From contig NZ_CP015207.1 in NCBI RefSeq assembly GCF_002101375.1, positions 2,930,001 to 2,994,000 on the forward strand: 64,000 bases of DNA. Reading direction: 5' to 3'. This document shows positions 54,652 to 64,000 of this stretch, piece by piece; within the stretch, counting starts at the first letter, position 1, and every line of letters starts with the position of its first letter. The notes beneath the pieces are model-generated. The model was not told where the DNA came from. It ran no database searches and saw only the letters and a list, made by a program, of their open reading frames with translations. Position numbers and translations under genes: made by a program. The stretch is from Sporosarcina ureae (GTDB taxonomy: Bacteria > Bacillota > Bacilli > Bacillales_A > Planococcaceae).

Positions 54652-55751
54652 TGACAAAAAGATACTTAGTACTGGAAGACGGTTCCATTTTTGAAGGGAA
54701 AGCATTCGGAGCAGAAAATGCCTCAATAGGAGAAACTGTATTTGCAACAGGTATGACAGGCTATCAGGAGACAATTTCAAGTCCTTCAGGTTGTGGGCAA
54801 CTTATCGTAATGACTTATCCATTAATTGGTAACTACGGAATTAACCGAGATGATTATGAATCTATCGACTTAGCTATCAACGGGTTAGTCGTTAGAGAAC
54901 TAACAGAAGAGCCTTCAAATTTCCGTAGCGGCATGTCACTAGGAGATTTGCTCGTATTAAAAGGAATCCCAGGCATCCAGGAGATCGATACTCGTAAACT
55001 AACGCGTCTGTTACGTGATAAAGGGGCTCTACGCGGAAAATTGACAGCTGCTGGAGAAGAGATCGATACGGATTCAACTGTTGCAGAACTTCAACAATTC
55101 GAACTGCCAAAAGATTTAGTGGCGAAAGTATCTACTAAACGTCCATATCCAAGCCCAGGCTTAGGTAAGCGTGTCGTCGTTATTGACTATGGCATTAAAC
55201 ATGGCATTTTACGTGAATTAAATAAAAAAGATTGCGATGTCATCGTTGTACCATATGATATATCGGCAAAAGAAATATTAGCATTGTTCCCAGATGGTAT
55301 TCTATTATCAAATGGACCTGGAAATCCTGAGGATGTAGAAGGGGCAGTCGAAACTATCAAAGAATTATTAGGCAAGAAGCCGATCTTCGGTATCGGACTT
55401 GGCCACCAATTATTTGCACTAGCATGCGGTGCTAAAACAGCGAAAATGAAAAACAGTCATATTGGCGGCAACTATCCTGTAAAAGACTTAAATACGAATC
55501 GTACCGATCTAACCTCACAAAGTCATGGATATGAAGTGCTTGAAGACTCTTTAGCAGGAACAGGTCTTGAAGTGACACATATTGCATTGAATGATAATTG
55601 TATTGAAGGGCTTCGAAGTGAGAAGTTTGAAGCATTCACTGTCCAGTTCCACCCGGAAGCATCGCCAGGACCACAAGATTCTAGCTATATATTCGAACGT
55701 TTCATTCAATTGATGACTGACAGCAACCGAAAGGAGAATACTAATGCCTAA
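54648..55751 (+). CDS. pyrAA: Carbamoyl-phosphate synthase small (glutaminase) subunit, nucleophile Cys replaced
   Basis: About 367 residues. The N-terminal CPSase domain has [37 protein letters not shown] and [13 protein letters not shown] class I glutamine amidotransferase domain follows (about 175-360). The nucleophile motif, normally GICLGHQ, reads GIGLGHQ here (Gly250, codon GGA 55395-55397), while the His and Glu of HPEASPG (335, 337) remain. Glutamine hydrolysis may therefore be lost, leaving ammonia as nitrogen donor; alternatively this is a sequencing or strain variant. ATG 54648 overlaps the pyrC stop (ATGA); ATG 54651 is possible. It overlaps pyrAB by 8 bases. Confidence 0.93.
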   Translation: MMTKRYLVLEDGSIFEGKAFGAENASIGETVFATGMTGYQETISSPSGCGQLIVMTYPLIGNYGINRDDYESIDLAINGLVVRELTEEPSNFRSGMSLGDLLVLKGIPGIQEIDTRKLTRLLRDKGALRGKLTAAGEEIDTDSTVAELQQFELPKDLVAKVSTKRPYPSPGLGKRVVVIDYGIKHGILRELNKKDCDVIVVPYDISAKEILALFPDGILLSNGPGNPEDVEGAVETIKELLGKKPIFGIGLGHQLFALACGAKTAKMKNSHIGGNYPVKDLNTNRTDLTSQSHGYEVLEDSLAGTGLEVTHIALNDNCIEGLRSEKFEAFTVQFHPEASPGPQDSSYIFERFIQLMTDSNRKENTNA

Positions 55752-58700
55752 ACGTACTGATATAAAATCCATCCTCGTGATTGGTTCAGGTCCAATTGTA
55801 ATTGGACAAGCAGCAGAATTTGACTATGCAGGTACACAAGCGTGTTTATCCCTTAAAGAAGAAGGATACCGAGTGATTCTTATCAACTCGAACCCTGCAA
55901 CTATTATGACTGACACAGAAATGGCAGATAAAGTGTACATCGAGCCCATCACACTTGAATTCGTTAGCCGCATTATCCGTAAAGAACGCCCGGATGCACT
56001 ACTCGCTACATTAGGCGGACAAACTGGTTTAAACATGGCTATTGAATTACATGAATCAGGGATCCTTGACGAATTAGGTATTGAGATTTTGGGTACAAAG
56101 CTTGATGCGATTCATAAAGCGGAAGACCGCGATTTGTTCCGTACATTAATGAATGAAATGGGTGAACCTGTTCCAGACAGTGAAATCATCCATAATATTG
56201 ATGAAGCCTATGCATTCGTCAATGAAATTGGTTATCCAGTTATCGTCCGTCCTGCATTCACGCTAGGTGGTACAGGTGGAGGAATTTGTCATAACGATGA
56301 AGATTTAGAAGAAATCGTAGCAAGTGGTTTGAAATATAGCCCAGTTACACAGTGTCTTCTAGAGAAATCCATCGCTGGCTTCAAAGAAATCGAATACGAA
56401 GTAATGCGTGACTCGGCAGATAATGCAATTGTAGTGTGTAATATGGAGAACGTCGATGCTGTCGGTATCCATACAGGTGACTCTATCGTAACAGCACCAT
56501 GTCAAACGTTGACAGACCGTGAAAACCAGATGCTTCGTAACGTTTCATTGAACATCATTCGCGAGTTGAAAATCGAAGGTGGCTGTAACGTACAACTAGC
56601 ACTCGATCCACATAGCTTTGATTATTACATTATTGAAGTGAACCCGCGTGTCAGTCGTTCATCTGCATTAGCTTCCAAAGCAACAGGTTATCCAATTGCG
56701 AAGCTTGCCGCGAAAATTGCTGTCGGTTTGACGCTGGATGAAATGATGAATCCAGTAACAGGTAATACGTATGCCTGCTTTGAGCCGACACTAGACTATG
56801 TAGTAACGAAAATTCCACGTTGGCCTTTCGATAAGTTTGAATCGGCGAAGCGTAACTTGGGTACACAGATGAAAGCGACAGGTGAAGTAATGGCGATGGG
56901 CCGTACATTTGAAGAGTCCATCATGAAAGCTGTTCGTTCATTGGAAACAGGTCAATTCGATTTATCTCTTCCAGGTGGTAATGAAATGTCTGATGAATGG
57001 ATCGAACAACGAATCCGCAAAGCAGGCGATGAGCGTCTATTCTTCATCGGAGAAGCATTACGTCGCGGCGTGACAATCGAAACCATACATGAATGGAGCG
57101 CAATCGATTTATTCTTCTTGCGTAAATTCGAAAACATCGTTCGTTATGAAGAGATATTGAAAGAGAATCCATACGATACAGCCATTGGTTATAAAGCAAA
57201 ACGTTTTGGCTTCCCAGATGTGACGATTGCGAAGTTATGGAAGACAACAGAACGTGATGTATACGACTGGAGACAACAACAAGGTTTAGTTCCGGTATAT
57301 AAGAAAGTGGATACATGCGCTGGAGAATATGAATCGGATACACCGTACTTTTATGGTACGTACGAAGATGAAAATGAATCTGTAAGAACTGATAAGAAGA
57401 GCGTGATCGTCTTAGGTTCAGGCCCAATCCGCATCGGACAAGGTGTAGAGTTCGATTATGCGACAGTACATTGTGTATGGGCTATACAACAATCAGGATA
57501 TGAAGCGATTATCGTCAATAACAATCCTGAAACAGTTTCGACCGACTTCTCGATCTCTGATAAGTTGTACTTCGAACCGCTAACAATTGAAGATGTCATG
57601 CATATCGTAGATCTTGAGCAACCAGAAGGTGTCATCGTACAGTTCGGTGGTCAAACAGCGATCAATCTGGCGGATGAATTGGAAGCACGCGGAGTGAAAA
57701 TTCTTGGTACATCACTTGAAGATATCGATCGTGCAGAAAATCGTGATAAATTTGAGAGCGCATTGCATGAAATCGGTGTACCACAGCCACTTGGAAAGAC
57801 TGCTTTATCAGTTCCGGAAGCTGTCGTTATCGCAACAGAAATCGGCTATCCCGTCCTAGTTCGCCCGTCATATGTATTAGGTGGACGTGCAATGGAAATC
57901 GTCTACTATGAAGAGGAATTACTTCAATACATGGAGAATGCGGTAAAAGCTAGTCCTGAACATCCGGTATTGATCGACCGTTACTTAACAGGAACAGAAA
58001 TCGAAGTCGACGCCATTTGCGATGGAGAAACAGTATTGATTCCTGGCATCATGGAGCATATCGAGCGTGCAGGTGTTCACTCGGGTGACTCGATTGCAGT
58101 CTATCCTCCACAAAATCTTTCACAGTCCATGATCGAAACGATCGCAGACTATACGAAACGCTTGGCTCTTGGGCTCAACATCCGTGGGTTAATGAATATC
58201 CAGTTCGTTATTTCAGAAGGACAGGTTTATGTAATCGAAGTGAACCCACGTTCTAGCCGTACAGTACCATTTTTAAGTAAAATCACGAATATTCCAATGG
58301 CGAATGTCGCAACTCAAGCTATTTTGGGTAAATCTATCTCAGAACAAGGCTATACCGACGGACTTGCAGAAGCACCAGCAGGTGTCTATGTCAAAGTACC
58401 GGTGTTCTCTTTCGCTAAACTTCGTCGTGTAGATATTACACTCGGACCTGAAATGAAATCAACAGGTGAAGTAATGGGGAAAGATGTAACATTGGAAAAA
58501 GCATTGTATAAAGGCTTAGTAGCGGCTGGAATGGAAGTAAAAGAATACGGTACGGTGTTAATGACAGTTTCTGATAAGGATAAAGAAGAAATTGTAGACA
58601 TCGCGAAACGTTTCATTGAAACTGGATATCGTATTGTGGCAACTGAAGGTACTGCTAAAGTACTCGAAGCAGAAAATATCGAAGTGAAAACAGTAGGTAA

Positions 58701-58937
58701 AATTGGTACAGAAGGTCCGACATTGATCGATGTTATTCAAAAAGGACAAGCACAATTAGTTATCAACACATTGACTAAAGGAAAACAACCAGCACGTGAT
58801 GGCTTTAGAATTCGTCGAGAAACAGTGGAGAACGGTGTTCCTTGTTTAACTTCGATTGATACAGCTGCGGCTATGTTATCCGTCATCGAGTCCATGACAT
58901 TCCAGACAGATGCAATGCCACAGCCGCAGGTGATTCA

Positions 58938-58941
<4 letters not shown>
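55744..58941 (+). CDS. pyrAB: Carbamoyl-phosphate synthase large subunit
   Basis: 1065 residues, two homologous ATP-grasp halves. First half: [64 protein letters not shown]. Second half: [68 protein letters not shown]-terminal MGS-like allosteric domain lies from about 930. The full length matches the family (about 1070). It makes carbamoyl phosphate for pyrimidines. Confidence 0.97.
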
Positions 58942-61334
<2,393 letters not shown>

Positions 61335-61338
<4 letters not shown>

Positions 61339-61964
61339 CTAGAGAAAAAGAAGTTGCACACATCCTGTTAAATGTAGGAGCAGTAGCAATTAATCCGGAA
61401 GAGCCGTTCACATGGGCTTCGGGAATCGAGTCGCCTATCTATTGTGATAACCGCTTAACAATGGCAGATCCGGTAGGGCGCAAAGAAATTGCCGAAGGGC
61501 TTGCGGCATTGATCCGCGTTCATTATCCTGAAACTACAGTAATTGCAGGAACTGCGACAGCGGGTATCCCGCACGCAGCATGGGTTGCAGATATTCTGAA
61601 GTTGCCGATGGTCTATATTCGATCTACTGCTAAAGCACATGGTAAGAGTCGTCAAATCGAGGGCAAGATCGAGCCGAATGCGAAGGCCGTTATTATTGAA
61701 GATTTAATTTCAACAGGCGGAAGCAGCTTAAATGCAGCGAATGCATTGATTGCAGAGGACGTGGAAGTTTGCGGAATCGTCTCGATCTTTACATATGAGT
61801 TGCAAAAAGCTGACGAGAAGTTTGCGGAGGCGAAACTAACTTACCATAGCTTGACAAACTTTGCGGCGCTTGCTGAAGTTGCGAAGGAAGAAGGCGCGGT
61901 TAAGGAAGAGTCAATGAATGAATTAATGGAATGGCATACGAAGTTGAAGCTTGGTACGCTGTAA
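61335..61964 (+). CDS. pyrE: Orotate phosphoribosyltransferase
   Basis: 209 residues. The PRPP motif is VIIEDLISTGGSSLNAA (about 119-135). It has FTWASGIESPIYCDNRL, GTATAGIPHAAWVAD and YIRSTAKAHGKSRQIEG. It converts orotate to OMP before PyrF. The start is ATG 61335 (MTREKEVA), 4-base overlap with pyrF. Last gene of the operon; a terminator follows. Confidence 0.96.
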
Positions 61965-61967
61965 TGA

Positions 61968-61998
61968 AAAAACGGTTCCCATAATGGGAGCCGTTTTG
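61968..61998 (+). terminator. Terminator of the pyr operon
   Basis: AAAACGGTTCCCA pairs with TGGGAGCCGTTTT (one wobble) around TAA, followed by GCTTT, four bases after the pyrE stop. Confidence 0.9.
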
Positions 61999-62034
61999 CT
62001 TTCTAGAAGAAAGAGTGGTGAGTGGGTGGGCAAC

Positions 62035-62163
62035 GTTGATCGACGTTCCAGGCGGACGCTTTCCTGCGGGCATGGCTTGAGCCGCTTCCCTCACTTCGTT
62101 CAGTCCAGGGTCTCAAACTCATGCTATTCCCGCGGGAGTCGCCGCCTTCCACTTACGATCAAC
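62035..62163 (+). repeat. Structured interspersed repeat, copy R4
   Basis: 129 bp closed by a perfect inverted repeat GTTGATCG (62035-62042)/CGATCAAC (62156-62163). Family blocks: ACGTTCCAGGCGGACGC, GGCATGGCTTGAGCCGC, CCAGGGTCTCAA and GGGAGTCGCCGCCTTCCAC. TTGAG (62077-62081) can pair with CTCAA (62112-62116) around an ACTTCGTTCAGT tip. No gene is seen in the rest of the 61965-62287 gap apart from the two terminators. Confidence 0.8.
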
Positions 62164-62210
62164 TGGTGTCGTTTTTTAATGTGGAATGATGATGCATTTT
62201 TAAAGAAAAA

Positions 62211-62255
62211 AAGACAGAACAGAAACCTATAATAATAGGAATTCACTTCTGTCTT
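62211..62255 (-). terminator. Terminator of rqcH (minus strand)
   Basis: AAGACAGAA (62211-62219) pairs with TTCTGTCTT (62247-62255), with an inner CCTAT/ATAGG stem. Read on the minus strand it ends in a T-run. It lies 33 bases past the rqcH stop. Confidence 0.85.
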
Positions 62256-62287
62256 AAGATGTTCAAAACATATAGCCATACAGTGCA

Positions 62288-63973
62288 TTATTTCCGTAAT
62301 TTACGTACTAAATCCTCGTCAGGTGTAACGAACACGGTTTTCTGTTCAAAGTAGATAACGAAGCCTGGTTTTGCGCCTGAAGGCTTTTTGACGTGGCGGA
62401 TTTGTGTGTAATCGACTGGCACGGAAGAAGATTCACGTGCTTTGCTGAAGTATGCGGATAGCCCGGCTGCTTCTTCGATTGTTTGGGCGTCTGGGTCGAT
62501 GTCGTGAATGACGACGTGTGAGCCTGGTATATCTTTTGTGTGTAGCCATACGTGATCCCGAGCCGCCAGTTTGAATGTCAGGTAGTCATTCTGTTTGTTA
62601 TTTTTCCCTACTGAGATCGGGATACCTGTGGAAGATACGAAGGCTTCCGGTTGTGGCTTTTTCAGTTTTACTTTCTTTTTACTTCTACGAGCACGCATGA
62701 ATCCAAGTTCTACTAATTCTTGACGTATTTCTTCTATGTCGATTGGAGAAGCTTGGTATACTTGCTGTCTGACCATTTCGAAGTATTCGATATCGTCTTT
62801 CGTTTTTTCAAGCTGTTCTGCAATCCGAATAAGTGCAGTTTTTGCTTTTGCGTAACGTGAGAAATAGCGTTGTGCGTTATCAATTGGTGACTTTCTTGGG
62901 TCGAGTGGAATTGTGACGGTTGTGCCTTGTTCGTAATAGTTTTCTACAGTCACTTCTTTATCGCCTTTATGCAGCATGTAGCTGTTGGCGGTCAATAATT
63001 CACCATATAATTTCAATGTATCTAAGTCTTGCGCTGTTTCTTGTTCTTTTTGTAGTTTCTTTGTTTTGTTTTCCAATTTGGCTATCTCATTAGACAACCA
63101 ACGTTCTAGATCAATAGCCTGAGATTTTACACGTTCCCGTTCTGCTCTGGCAAAATAGACTTTGTCGAGCAAATCCCCTAAAGTAGGAAACGATTGTGTT
63201 ATGCCTTGTGCATGAGTTAATTCAATTGCGGAAAACAAAGTTTTTCTATCATTTTCTATGACAGTTGGTTTCATGGCACCCGAGCTGAAGCTCTCAAGAA
63301 ACGATCGCCACACAGTAAATGATTGGTTATTATCGTCTAAACGATATAATAATTCCGCGGCTGTTAATGGTGAAAAGCCTGCGAAATGTTTTACTACATC
63401 TTTCGATTCCTGCAGTGCACCTACCTGTGTATTGAATTCTGCCTCGGTTACTTCAAACGGATCTAATTTGTTTTGTGGAGGTGCTGGAATATAAGGTTGT
63501 CCAGGTAAAACAGTACGGTAACTGTTAACAGAAGGCGGTAAATGTTTCATGCTGTCAATAATCATATCGCGTGAAGCGTCGAGTAAAATCAAATTACTAT
63601 GTCGTCCCATGATCTCAATGACTAATTTCCGTTCAATCTGGTCACCCAGCTCGTTTCGAGCCTGAACGTGAATATTTACAATCCGGTCATTCTCATGCTG
63701 TTCAATCGATGTAATCATCCCGCCCTCAAGTTGTTTGCGTAATACCATACAAAACAACGGTGGCTCAGAAGGATTCGTTAACACTTCATTCGTCAACTGT
63801 AATCGTGAAAATGAAGGATGTAGTGATACTAATAATTTATGATTTCTATTAGTGGCGCGGATTTGAAAAATGATTTCCTGTGAATTCGGCTGATGAATCT
63901 TCGAAATCCGACCAGTCTTCAGTTGCTGCAGTTCGCTTACTATTGCTTTTGTAAATAAACCATCAAATGCCAT
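62288..63973 (-). CDS. rqcH: RqcH (NEMF/Rqc2 family), ribosome-associated quality control factor
   Basis: 561 residues, the full family length (B. subtilis YloA, about 570; also called FbpA). NFACT-N domain (about 1-180): MAFDGLFTKAIVSEL, NDRIVNIHVQARNELGD, VIEIMGRHSNLILLD. Next are helix-hairpin and coiled-coil parts (about 280-420), then NFACT-R (about 440-545): DYLTFKLAARDHVWLHTKDIPGSHVVI. It binds obstructed 50S subunits and adds C-terminal alanine tails to stalled chains. GAAAGAGGA precedes ATG 63973. Convergent with pyr. Confidence 0.94.
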   Translation of the reverse strand: MAFDGLFTKAIVSELQQLKTGRISKIHQPNSQEIIFQIRATNRNHKLLVSLHPSFSRLQLTNEVLTNPSEPPLFCMVLRKQLEGGMITSIEQHENDRIVNIHVQARNELGDQIERKLVIEIMGRHSNLILLDASRDMIIDSMKHLPPSVNSYRTVLPGQPYIPAPPQNKLDPFEVTEAEFNTQVGALQESKDVVKHFAGFSPLTAAELLYRLDDNNQSFTVWRSFLESFSSGAMKPTVIENDRKTLFSAIELTHAQGITQSFPTLGDLLDKVYFARAERERVKSQAIDLERWLSNEIAKLENKTKKLQKEQETAQDLDTLKLYGELLTANSYMLHKGDKEVTVENYYEQGTTVTIPLDPRKSPIDNAQRYFSRYAKAKTALIRIAEQLEKTKDDIEYFEMVRQQVYQASPIDIEEIRQELVELGFMRARRSKKKVKLKKPQPEAFVSSTGIPISVGKNNKQNDYLTFKLAARDHVWLHTKDIPGSHVVIHDIDPDAQTIEEAAGLSAYFSKARESSSVPVDYTQIRHVKKPSGAKPGFVIYFEQKTVFVTPDEDLVRKLRK

Positions 63974-64000
63974 ACGGATTCCTCTTTCATTTCGTTTTGT

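Noticed and set aside
61951..62232. 93-codon plus-strand ORF through the pyr terminator and R4
   Set aside because: Begins inside pyrE, crosses a terminator stem and a repeat, and has no family resemblance.

Overview
The window is one continuous stretch of a low-GC Gram-positive, endospore-forming chromosome. The gene order follows the Bacillus subtilis block cta - ylb - rpmF - dcw - spoIIG/sigG - ylm/divIVA - ileS - lspA - pyr - yloA almost step by step. Several departures point to the family Planococcaceae, most likely Sporosarcina or a close relative. These are the loss of murE, murG and murB from the dcw cluster, lineage-specific insertions in the ylb region, and the interspersed structured repeats. 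The genus is an inference from synteny and protein character, not from a database match.

Layout. 1-3080: end of the caa3 cytochrome oxidase operon (ctaD-E-F), then ctaG and a DUF420 membrane protein. 3164-4786: two minus-strand genes (AI-2E family permease, YugN-like). 4996-17582: the ylb region, with a CAP-domain protein (YlbC), YlbF, YlbG, RsmD, CoaD, YlbJ, the YlbL protease, TmcAL (YlbM), YlbN and RpmF. Inserted in it are a divergent pair (a catalytic-domain-only aspartokinase and a DAP-type MurE paralogue), a degenerate GDPD-like protein, and two proteins of unknown function. 17689-23395: an enoyl-CoA hydratase-fold protein, a biotin carrier plus carboxyltransferase behind a perfect-consensus cre site, PanE, a DUF3397 protein and BshC. 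24176-38948: the division and cell-wall cluster mraZ-rsmH-ftsL-pbpB-spoVD-mraY-murD-ftsW/spoVE-divIB-ylxW-ylxX-sbp-ftsA-ftsZ. 39128-41570: spoIIGA-sigE and sigG. 42340-48834: ylmC, ylmE, sepF, ylmG, ylmH, divIVA, then ileS behind an Ile T-box. 48973-50354: lspA and an RluD-type pseudouridine synthase. 50361-61964: a complete pyrimidine operon (pyrR-P-B-C-AA-AB-K-D-F-E) with one PyrR attenuator. 62288-63973: rqcH on the minus strand.

How the genes fit together. The region couples vegetative division and wall synthesis (FtsL, DivIB, PBP2B, FtsA, FtsZ, SepF, DivIVA) to sporulation (SpoVD, SpoIIGA/pro-sigmaE, sigmaG, YlbJ, YlmC). The most interesting local system is at 6072-8327. A MurE homologue with the DNPR motif typical of meso-diaminopimelate-adding ligases sits head to head with an aspartokinase that lacks ACT regulatory domains, while the dcw cluster has no murE. 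Relatives such as Bacillus sphaericus have L-lysine in the vegetative wall and meso-DAP in the spore cortex. The pair is therefore a candidate dedicated cortex-precursor module.

The non-coding content is also notable. Four copies of a 60-190 bp hairpin-rich repeat occur only at operon boundaries, with terminal inverted repeats that differ in sequence but keep pairing. Between sigG and ylmC there is a 20/21-bp phased array of about seven units next to five perfect AAACCC repeats.
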